Source: an uncultured Parabacteroides sp.
GTDB lineage: Bacteria > Bacteroidota > Bacteroidia > Bacteroidales > Tannerellaceae
Reading direction: 5' to 3'
Assembly: GCA_900770835.1 (NCBI GenBank)
Contig: CAAGLQ010000309.1
Location: forward strand, 1 to 19,656
DNA: 19,656 bases
The notes beneath the pieces were generated by a model. The model searched no databases. It worked only from the letters and a program-made list of their open reading frames with translations, and was not told the origin of the DNA. The position numbers were made by a program, and so were the translations under genes. Of this stretch, positions 13,367-19,656 are shown piece after piece (positions within the stretch are counted from its first letter, which is position 1; each line of letters starts with the position of its first letter).

Positions 13367-16300
13367 ATGATTCTATTCTTTCAATCTTCAGCGAAGAGCG
13401 TGCTGGCAGTAGAGGCGCAGCAGGCATTCTCCCCTGAGGACACACAGAAGTTGGTGTGGCTCTTTAGCGAGGCTACGCCGCTGCCTTCCGAGACTTTGGA
13501 GGGTTGGTTTGTGGGTCCGCGCCGGGAGATGATCACCCCGTGGAGTACAAATGCCGTGGAAATCACCCAGAACATGGGTCTGACGGGTATCTCCCGCATC
13601 GAGGAGTATTTCCCTGTGGCTTCGGGCGAGGCTGAGCATGACCCTATGTTGCAACGTATCTACAACGGACTGGATCAGGCGATTTTCACCATCAGCAAGC
13701 AACCGGATCCCATTGTCTATATCGAGGACTTGGAGGCTTATAACCAGCAAGAGGGCTTGGCGTTGAGCCAGGAGGAGATTGCCTACCTGAACGAGGTGAG
13801 CCAGAAGTTAGGCCGCAAGCTGACTGATAGCGAGGTGTTTGGCTTCTCGCAGGTGAACTCAGAGCACTGCCGCCACAAGATCTTTGGCGGTACCTTCATC
13901 ATCGATGGCGAGGAGAAGGAGAGCTCACTCTTCGCTCTGATCAAGAAGACCTCGCAAGAGAATCCGAACAAGTTGGTATCCGCCTACAAAGACAATGTGG
14001 CCTTCAATGAGGGGCCGAAGGTGGAGCAGTTCGCACCCCAATCGGCCGACAAACCGGATTTCTTCGCGGTAAAAGATATTGACACCGTGATCTCACTGAA
14101 GGCGGAGACACACAACTTCCCAACCACCGTAGAGCCATTCAATGGTGCGGCAACCGGTACGGGAGGTGAGATTCGCGACCGTTTAGGTGGTGGTAAAGCC
14201 TCTTTACCCATCGCAGGAACCGCCGTTTATATGACGGCTTATCCTCGCACGGAAGGCGCACGGGAATGGGAGAAAATTTTGGATCCTCGTCCCTGGCTCT
14301 ACCAAACACCGGAGCAGATCTTGATCAAGGCCTCCAACGGTGCTTCTGATTTCGGAAACAAGTTTGGTCAACCGCTGATTTGTGGTTCGTTGCTGACCTT
14401 CGAACATGCGGAGAACGAAAAGAAATATGCCTACGATAAGGTGATTATGCTGGCCGGTGGCGTTGGTTTCGCTAACAAACGGGATGCCCTGAAGGGAGAT
14501 CCGCAGCCAGGCGAGAAGGTGGTTGTGATCGGTGGTGATAACTATCGCATCGGTATGGGCGGTGGTGCTGTCTCCTCTGTGAACACCGGTCAATACACCA
14601 GCGGTATCGAGTTGAACGCTGTGCAGCGTGCCAATCCGGAGATGCAGAAACGTGCGGCTAATGTGATTCGTGCGATCGCTGAATCGGATGAGAATCCGAT
14701 CGTTTCTATCCACGACCACGGAGCTGGCGGACACCTCAACTGCCTCTCAGAGTTGGTAGAAGCAACCGGCGGCCATATTGATATGAGCAAATTGCCGATT
14801 GGCGACCCGACGCTTTCCGCAAAGGAGATTATCGGTAACGAGAGCCAGGAGCGTATGGGCCTCTTGATGAAAGAGGAGGATGTGGCTCGTGTGAAACGCA
14901 TCGCTGATCGTGAGCGTGCGCCGATGTATGTCGTAGGTGAGACAACCGATGACATGAAGTTCGTCTTCGAGCAGGCCGATGGCGTGAAGCCTATCGATAT
15001 TAAACTGGAATACATGTTTGGTAAGCCACCGCGCACGATTATGACCGACCACACGGTAGAGACTACCTATCAACCGGTTGTATATAAGGAGTCTGAGTTG
15101 CACCACTATTTGGAGAATGTACTCCAGTTAGAGGCAGTTGCTTGTAAAGATTGGTTGACCAATAAGGTCGATCGATCCGTAACGGGTAAGATTGCTCGCC
15201 AGCAGTGTCAAGGAGAGTTGCAGTTGCCGTTGAGCGACTTAGGCGCTGTGGCTTTGGATTACAGAGGCAAGGCGGGTATCGCTACTTCTATCGGTCATGC
15301 ACCGCAGGTAGCGATGGTGGATCCGGCGGCCGGTTCCGTGATGGCAATCGCCGAGGCATTGACCAACATTGTTTTTGCTCCGCTGACCGATCAATTAGCG
15401 GGTATCTCATTGAGCGCAAACTGGATGTGGCCCTGCCGCAACGAGGGTGAGGACGCACGTCTGTACACCGCTGTTCAGGCAGCCTCCGATTTCGCTTGCA
15501 GCTTAGGCATCAATATTCCGACCGGTAAGGACTCACTTTCCATGACACAGAAGTATGGTGAGGATAAGGTCATCGCTCCGGGTACGGTGATTATCTCTGC
15601 CGCAGGCGAGGTAAGCGACATCCGCAAGATTGTTTCTCCGGTCTTGGCGCACGACAAGAATAGCTACCTTTATTATATAGACTTCTCATTCGACAATCTG
15701 AAGTTAGGAGGTTCTGCTTTCGCTCAAGCTTTGAACAAGTTGGGTGATGAGGTTCCGACCGTAAAAGATGCGGAGTATTTCCGCGACGCATTCAATGCTG
15801 TTCAGACCGCTATCGAGCAACGCCTGGTATTGGCTGGTCACGATATTTCTGCAGGAGGTATGATCACGGCCCTGTTGGAGATGTGTTTTGCCAACGTAGA
15901 AGGTGGATTGGAGGTCAATCTCGATGCCATCAACGAGGCAGACATCGTGAAGATCCTCTTCGCAGAGAATCCGGGTATCTTGTTGCAGGTGAAGGAGAAG
16001 AAGGCATTCGAGCATCTGATGCGTGAGGCCGGTGTAGGCTTTGCTCTTATTGCTCGTCCGACTGAGGAGCGCCACATCTTGGTTTCCAAGGAGGGTATAC
16101 AGTATCATTTTGGCATTGACTACATGCGCGATGTTTGGTATGAGTCCTCTTATAAACTGGATGTTAAGCAGAGTGGTAACGTCTGCGCAGGCAATCGTTT
16201 CGAGAACTACAAGATGCAACCATTAGAGTATAAGTTCCACAAAGCATTCACCGGTAAATTGGCCGACTACGGCATCAGTGCTGACCGTCGCACACCAAGT

Positions 16301-17056
16301 GGCGTGAAGGCAGCGGTGATCCGTGAGAAGGGTACGCAATGTGAGCGTGAAACCGCTTACGCCCTCTATTTGGCCGGCTTCGATGTGAAAGATGTACACA
16401 TGACCGATTTGGCGAGTGGCCGTGAGACCTTGGAGGATGTCAACATGATCGTATTCTGCGGTGGCTTCTCCAATTCCGACGTGTTAGGTTCAGCCAAAGG
16501 CTGGGCCGGTGGTTTCCTCTACAATGAGAAAGCAAAGAAGGCCATCGAGGATTATTATGCCCGCCCTGACACCTTGAGCATGGGTATCTGCAACGGCTGC
16601 CAGTTGATGGCTGAGTTAGGCTTGGTTTATCCAGAGCATGAGCAGAAGCATAAAATGGTACATAACGACTCCCATAAGTTCGAGTCAAACTTCGTCACCT
16701 TAGAGATTCCGAAGAACCACTCTGTGATGTTCGGCTCCTTGAGTGGCACGAAGTTAGGTGTTTGGGTAGCACATGGCGAGGGCAAGTTCCAGTTCCCCTA
16801 TGAGGAGTCGGCTTACCACATCGTAGCGAAGTACAACTACGAGGGTTATCCCGCCAATCCGAACGGCTCTCCTTGGTCTGTAGCCGGTGTTTGCTCACAG
16901 GATGGCCGTCACTTGGCCATGATGCCTCACCCCGAGCGTGCCATCTTCCCTTGGCAGTGCGGCTACTATCCCGCAGATCGTCAAGCGGATGAGATTACAC
17001 CGTGGATCGAAGGATTCGTTAATGCTCGCAAGTGGATCGAAGCGCACAAGCAATAA
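13367..17056 (+). CDS. purL: Phosphoribosylformylglycinamidine synthase, large single-chain form
   Basis: A 1229-residue FGAM synthase, which makes formylglycinamidine ribonucleotide from FGAR, glutamine and ATP in the fourth step of purine synthesis. It is the large form in which the PurS-like N-terminal domain, the two AIRS-type ATP-binding halves and the glutaminase are fused; length matches Bacteroidota homologues. Visible landmarks are SQVNSEHCRHKIFGG (linker/first active site), AETHNFPTTVEPFNGAATGTGG, SIHDHGAGGHLNCLSELVE, the second half GHDISAGG, and a C-terminal class I glutaminase with nucleophile Cys1075 (GICNGCQ) and His1188/Glu1190 (MPHPERA). It stands alone, with its own -7 box and a strong terminator. 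Codon use is strongly biased, as for a well-expressed gene. Confidence 0.97.
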   Translation: MILFFQSSAKSVLAVEAQQAFSPEDTQKLVWLFSEATPLPSETLEGWFVGPRREMITPWSTNAVEITQNMGLTGISRIEEYFPVASGEAEHDPMLQRIYNGLDQAIFTISKQPDPIVYIEDLEAYNQQEGLALSQEEIAYLNEVSQKLGRKLTDSEVFGFSQVNSEHCRHKIFGGTFIIDGEEKESSLFALIKKTSQENPNKLVSAYKDNVAFNEGPKVEQFAPQSADKPDFFAVKDIDTVISLKAETHNFPTTVEPFNGAATGTGGEIRDRLGGGKASLPIAGTAVYMTAYPRTEGAREWEKILDPRPWLYQTPEQILIKASNGASDFGNKFGQPLICGSLLTFEHAENEKKYAYDKVIMLAGGVGFANKRDALKGDPQPGEKVVVIGGDNYRIGMGGGAVSSVNTGQYTSGIELNAVQRANPEMQKRAANVIRAIAESDENPIVSIHDHGAGGHLNCLSELVEATGGHIDMSKLPIGDPTLSAKEIIGNESQERMGLLMKEEDVARVKRIADRERAPMYVVGETTDDMKFVFEQADGVKPIDIKLEYMFGKPPRTIMTDHTVETTYQPVVYKESELHHYLENVLQLEAVACKDWLTNKVDRSVTGKIARQQCQGELQLPLSDLGAVALDYRGKAGIATSIGHAPQVAMVDPAAGSVMAIAEALTNIVFAPLTDQLAGISLSANWMWPCRNEGEDARLYTAVQAASDFACSLGINIPTGKDSLSMTQKYGEDKVIAPGTVIISAAGEVSDIRKIVSPVLAHDKNSYLYYIDFSFDNLKLGGSAFAQALNKLGDEVPTVKDAEYFRDAFNAVQTAIEQRLVLAGHDISAGGMITALLEMCFANVEGGLEVNLDAINEADIVKILFAENPGILLQVKEKKAFEHLMREAGVGFALIARPTEERHILVSKEGIQYHFGIDYMRDVWYESSYKLDVKQSGNVCAGNRFENYKMQPLEYKFHKAFTGKLADYGISADRRTPSGVKAAVIREKGTQCERETAYALYLAGFDVKDVHMTDLASGRETLEDVNMIVFCGGFSNSDVLGSAKGWAGGFLYNEKAKKAIEDYYARPDTLSMGICNGCQLMAELGLVYPEHEQKHKMVHNDSHKFESNFVTLEIPKNHSVMFGSLSGTKLGVWVAHGEGKFQFPYEESAYHIVAKYNYEGYPANPNGSPWSVAGVCSQDGRHLAMMPHPERAIFPWQCGYYPADRQADEITPWIEGFVNARKWIEAHKQ

Positions 17057-17078
17057 TACCATTGCTTTTCCGATTACA

Positions 17079-17121
17079 AGTAGGGTGCCTCCCTTGTCGG
17101 GAGGCACCCTACTCCTTTTTT
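17079..17121 (+). terminator. Strong intrinsic terminator of purL
   Basis: AGTAGGGTGCCTCCC (17079-17093) and GGGAGGCACCCTACT (17099-17113) form a perfect 15-bp GC-rich stem with the loop TTGTC, followed by CCTTTTTT. It begins 22 bp after the stop codon. Confidence 0.93.
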
Positions 17122-17127
17122 CCCCTT

Positions 17128-17895
17128 TTAGCTCCTCTTCTCCGGCATAAAAGCCCAGAAACGTTGGGGCATGTGCTGGCGCTGGAGGCGGGGATTCAAT
17201 CGCTCCTTGATAGCGATGGATTGGAAATAGGCTTTCCAAAGCTGTTGGAACAGAGCCTCGTCTTTATCCATGATGTCAGGGCTGAGCAACCCCTCTTTCA
17301 AATGTATGCCTGTCTCCTTGAAGCGAACCTCGGTAGCCTCATGCAAATCATAATAATAGCCATAGCTACGTTTGAGGTCGTAGAGCAACCAACGTTGGTC
17401 AGCGAAACGGTCAGTGGCATACGACAAGACCAAGGGCAACACATTGTAGAGCGGAGCAACCGCCGCAAAGTAAGTGCCATCCGCCGCCTTCTGGAAACGG
17501 AAGAACTGCAAGGTACGCTCTCGCTCGTTATTGACCTTACGCCACAATTTACTTACCGCTAACACATCCGGATCGCCAAAGTTCAACTCAATGGAGCGAG
17601 GAGAATCAATCGCCTTACGCATATATCGGAAAAGTAACTGATCGACTCCAGACTCCTCGGAAAGCCACACGCAGGTCAAGGCAGAACGGGCCGACACAGA
17701 GATATGCCGGCCTAAGCCCTTCCACACCCTATCCGCCTTCTCCGTATCAGTCGCCACCGTCAAGGCAACCTCCCCAAAGAGGGGCGCAGGCTCCTCTTCG
17801 TCCAGCAACCCCTCCGGAAACTGCCGACGGGCATAGGCATCGAACACGACGGTCAATAACCCTTCGAATGTTTTGTCATAGCGAAAGTATAGCAT
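17128..17895 (-). CDS. TIGR03915-type DNA metabolism protein (DUF4130-like), partner of the radical SAM protein
   Basis: A 255-residue protein of the family catalogued as TIGR03915 ('probable DNA metabolism protein'). It begins MLYFRYDKTFEGLLTVVFDAY, a highly typical family start, with further landmarks IDSPRSIELNFGDPDVLAV, LWRKVNNERERTLQFFRF and the C-terminal FWAFMPEK. In many bacteria this domain is fused to a uracil-DNA-glycosylase-like domain; here it is the free-standing short form with no glycosylase attached. It travels with the radical SAM/HhH protein located upstream, so a shared DNA modification or repair task is inferred; the reaction is not known. A good AAGGAG site and a -7 box (17921-17928) precede it. 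Most often the two genes are adjacent; here 333 bp separate them. Confidence 0.85.
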   Translation of the reverse strand: MLYFRYDKTFEGLLTVVFDAYARRQFPEGLLDEEEPAPLFGEVALTVATDTEKADRVWKGLGRHISVSARSALTCVWLSEESGVDQLLFRYMRKAIDSPRSIELNFGDPDVLAVSKLWRKVNNERERTLQFFRFQKAADGTYFAAVAPLYNVLPLVLSYATDRFADQRWLLYDLKRSYGYYYDLHEATEVRFKETGIHLKEGLLSPDIMDKDEALFQQLWKAYFQSIAIKERLNPRLQRQHMPQRFWAFMPEKRS

Positions 17896-17920
17896 TCCTC
17901 ATCTCCTTGAATCGACGATG

Positions 17921-17928
17921 CGAAGATA
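17921..17928 (-). promoter_or_regulatory. Candidate -7 promoter box TATCTTCG for the TIGR03915-type gene
   Basis: Minus-strand TATCTTCG is one base off TAnnTTTG and lies 26 bp before the start at 17895. It suggests the gene can be transcribed apart from the radical SAM gene upstream. Confidence 0.4.
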
Positions 17929-18038
17929 CCACTTTTTCTTCGGCGGTTGCCCATCAAAACTTACCGATGCTTCGAGGAAAACTTGGCAATGCCGGGACAT
18001 AAACTTGTTGAATCGCCCTCCTAAACTTCAATTCATGA

Positions 18039-18122
18039 CTTGGATTTTGTAATCCAAGGCTTGAACTGTAAAATCCAAAGCTTGGATTATATAATCCAAG
18101 GCATGGATTTGAAATTATGTGC
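18039..18122. repeat. Four 21-bp palindromic tandem repeats
   Basis: Units at 18039-18059, 18060-18080, 18081-18101 and 18102-18122 share an exact 21-bp period. The consensus is CTTGGATT-N4-AATCCAAG plus G. Unit 1 has perfect 8-bp arms. Unit 3, CTTGGATTATATAATCCAAG, is a perfect 20-bp palindrome. Units 2 and 4 are decayed. The array fills much of the gap between the two DNA-metabolism genes. There are no unique spacers, so it is not a CRISPR array. It could fold as a series of hairpins or bind a multimeric protein. The rest of the 17896-18228 gap shows only the downstream gene's promoter. Confidence 0.85.
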
Positions 18123-18228
18123 CGACAAAGACAAGTTTCTCTGGGCACATCTCCCAGTTTATGTAGGCACCACACGAAGTTTTCTTAGGCAATCTTTTCC
18201 CTGAAAATCGGGAAGAAGAAGGAGCCGA

Positions 18229-19488
18229 TCAGGGTGTATCGTCTGCGGCAAAAGGAAGGGAGAGCTGGCGACCTGTCTCACCGGTGGTCAATAACTGGCG
18301 CAAACGATCGGGATGGATCTCGTTGATCGTCCGGTTGGGGAGCTCCCTGCACGTGATGAAATAGCGAGCCTTCTTCATGACAACTCCCATCTTTTTCAGT
18401 TGATCGCTGCCCAAGGGAGCATAGCGGCGGGAGGTCACGATCAGCGTCGCCGACTTCACCCCAATACCTGGTACGCGCAACAGCCATTCATAATCCGCCC
18501 GATTGATGTCCACCGGGAAATGCTCCGGATGACGCAAAGCCCAAGCCAACTTGGGATCAACCTCCAAATCCAAATCCGGATAGGCATCATCCACCAACTC
18601 ATCCACCTTGAACTGGTAAAACCGCAAGAGCCAATCCGCTTGATAGAGCCGATTCTCGCGCACCAGAGGAGGTGTCTTCAAGGCTGGCAGCCGAGTATCA
18701 TAGGCATTGACCGGCACAAAACCGGAGTAATAAACACGTTTCATGGAAGGACGTTGATAAAGCGCCGAAGAGAGTCGCAGAATATCCTTGTCACTATCTG
18801 CCGTAGCGCCCACAATCATCTGCGTACTCTGACCCGCCGGGGCGAAACGGGGCGCATGACGGAACTGTTTGCGCTCCTCGGCACTACGCAAGACACCCTG
18901 CTGGATATAACGCATCGGAGTGAAAACGCTCTGGTAGCTCTTGTCGGGAGCCAAGGTTTGCAGACTCTTCTCATTGGGAATCTCGATATTGACGCTCAGA
19001 CGATCAGCATAGCGTCCCGCCTCGTTCACCAACTCCTCACTGCATCCCGGGATACTCTTCATGTGGATATAGCCATTGAAATGATGCACGGTGCGCAGGT
19101 CCTTGACCACCCGCACCAATCGTTCCATGGTATAGTCGGGATTTCGTACCACACCGGAGCTGAGGAAAAGCCCCTCGATGTAGTTACGGCGATAGAACTC
19201 GATGGTCAGCTCCACCAACTCGCTCACAGAGAAGGTTGCCCGAGGCAGATCGTTGCTTCGGCGATTGATGCAATAGGCACAGTCGTAGATGCAATAATTG
19301 GTCAGCATGATCTTCAAGAGCGAAATACAGCGGCCATCCGCCGCAAAGCTATGGCAAATGCCCCAGCCAGCGGCACTGCCAATCTGGCCCGCCTTGTGCT
19401 TGCGAGTCGTGCCGCTCGATGCGCAGGAAACATCATACTTGGCCGACTCAGCCAAAATCTTCAACTTTTGTAGCACATTCTCATTCAT
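18229..19488 (-). CDS. TIGR03916-type putative DNA modification/repair radical SAM protein with helix-hairpin-helix
   Basis: A 419-residue protein of the 'radical SAM linked to UDG' family (TIGR03916). The radical SAM cluster motif CxxxCxxC is at Cys66, Cys70, Cys73 (NYCIYDCAYC). Additional conserved-looking cysteines at 22, 45 and 54 precede it. A TIM-barrel core follows (SGVVRNPDYT, IHMKSIPGCS, NIEIPNEKSLQTLAP). The C-terminal part carries a DNA-binding helix-hairpin-helix at about 335-355 (LLRVPGIGVKSATLIVTSRR). Together this implies SAM-radical chemistry on DNA, but the reaction has not been settled in the family as far as I know. Start at 19488 follows a -7 box at 19513-19520; an alternative TTG start at 19515 would begin within the promoter. 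Confidence 0.88.
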   Translation of the reverse strand: MNENVLQKLKILAESAKYDVSCASSGTTRKHKAGQIGSAAGWGICHSFAADGRCISLLKIMLTNYCIYDCAYCINRRSNDLPRATFSVSELVELTIEFYRRNYIEGLFLSSGVVRNPDYTMERLVRVVKDLRTVHHFNGYIHMKSIPGCSEELVNEAGRYADRLSVNIEIPNEKSLQTLAPDKSYQSVFTPMRYIQQGVLRSAEERKQFRHAPRFAPAGQSTQMIVGATADSDKDILRLSSALYQRPSMKRVYYSGFVPVNAYDTRLPALKTPPLVRENRLYQADWLLRFYQFKVDELVDDAYPDLDLEVDPKLAWALRHPEHFPVDINRADYEWLLRVPGIGVKSATLIVTSRRYAPLGSDQLKKMGVVMKKARYFITCRELPNRTINEIHPDRLRQLLTTGETGRQLSLPFAADDTP

Positions 19489-19512
19489 CCGTTCTACCTC
19501 ATAAAATGCGGA

Positions 19513-19520
19513 CAAAGGTA
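19513..19520 (-). promoter_or_regulatory. -7 promoter box for the radical SAM gene (TACCTTTG)
   Basis: Minus-strand TACCTTTG matches TAnnTTTG exactly and lies 24 bp before Met at 19488. It argues against the longer TTG start at 19515. Confidence 0.55.
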
Positions 19521-19614
19521 CACATTTGTTTGCTTTTTCAGCAGGCTTCTCCGAATCAGCTCACGAAGGGGGTGAATAATTCGTCTCCACTGACACAATG
19601 CAAAAGATTATCCC

Positions 19615-19622
19615 TATTTTTG
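19615..19622 (+). promoter_or_regulatory. -7 promoter box for the gene entering at the right edge (TATTTTTG)
   Basis: TATTTTTG matches TAnnTTTG and lies 25 bp before an ATG at 19648, with an A/T-rich leader typical of the order. Confidence 0.5.
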
Positions 19623-19647
19623 CAGCATTTATAATACAAATCAAATT

Positions 19648-19656
19648 ATGAAGCAC
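19648..19656 (+). CDS. Start of a truncated gene (first three codons only)
   Basis: ATG AAG CAC (Met-Lys-His) runs off the window. The call rests only on the preceding -7 box and A/T-rich leader. Nothing can be said about its product. Confidence 0.4.

Noticed and set aside
18039..18122. CRISPR-like array
   Set aside because: The repeats are head-to-tail without unique spacers, only 21 bp long, and there are no cas genes nearby.
17954..18175. 73-codon minus-strand open frame with heptapeptide repeats
   Set aside because: The peptide repeat follows automatically from a 21-bp DNA repeat in an open frame; no ribosome site or promoter supports it.
18197..18214. Short TTCCC/GGGAA hairpin after the radical SAM gene
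   Set aside because: Five-base stem, eight-base loop and no T-tract on the minus strand; too weak to call a terminator.
18313..19473. Long 386-codon open frame on the plus strand
   Set aside because: It lies entirely antisense to the radical SAM gene, has no recognisable domain, and its frame openness follows from the codon bias of the real gene.

Overview
The window is chromosomal DNA from a member of the Bacteroidales, most likely Parabacteroides or another Tannerellaceae relative; the genus is inferred from the feel of the proteins and gene order, not from a search. The order-level call rests on Bacteroidota-type promoters (-7 box TAnnTTTG, or a TAnnTTCG variant, in front of most transcription units; the tRNA promoter is a clean TTTG-N19-TACCTTTG), mostly A-rich leaders instead of strong Shine-Dalgarno sites, a Bacteroidota-style GAFTDA sigma-54 activator, and housekeeping gene neighbourhoods. 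I see no insertion sequence, prophage, CRISPR array or rRNA.

Layout. 1-835: a small AraC-like DNA-binding protein with an unusually strong AGGAGG site and an upstream direct repeat, followed by a strong hairpin. 836-3506 (+): dCMP deaminase, membrane-anchored S41 protease and 5-formyltetrahydrofolate cyclo-ligase, tightly packed, the last two overlapping by 83 nt. 3484-4878 (-): DUF721 protein and RecF, convergent with the previous unit. 4879-5031: a divergent control region with a perfect 16-bp palindrome. 5032-6209 (+): a TPR membrane protein and lumazine synthase (ribH). 6213-6545: a promoter, tRNA-Tyr(GTA), tRNA-Gly(TCC) and two terminator hairpins. 6565-8599 (-): an exported sugar-isomerase-like lipoprotein, a DUF695 protein and ferritin. 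8731-12921 (-): a three-gene unit of TolC-type outer-membrane channel, NtrC-type sigma-54 activator and its sensor kinase. 12922-13366 is 445 bp without an intact gene: it holds a candidate -24/-12 promoter, tandem TGTTCG-N4-CGAACA sites, a frameshifted remnant of diacylglycerol kinase (dgkA) and the purL promoter. 13367-17056 (+): purL, closed by a strong terminator. 17128-19488 (-): a two-gene DNA-metabolism module (TIGR03915-type protein and TIGR03916-type radical SAM/HhH protein), split by a 333-bp gap (17896-18228) carrying four 21-bp palindromic tandem repeats. A further + strand gene begins at 19648 and runs out of the window.

How the genes work together. Most of the window is core metabolism and maintenance: pyrimidine, purine, folate and riboflavin biosynthesis, iron storage, recombinational repair, and tRNAs. 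The parts most worth a second look are the TolC/sigma-54 two-component unit, which appears to carry its own enhancer sites and promoter but no adjacent pump or adaptor; the radical SAM DNA-repair pair, whose chemistry is not established; and the 21-bp palindromic repeat array between that pair.
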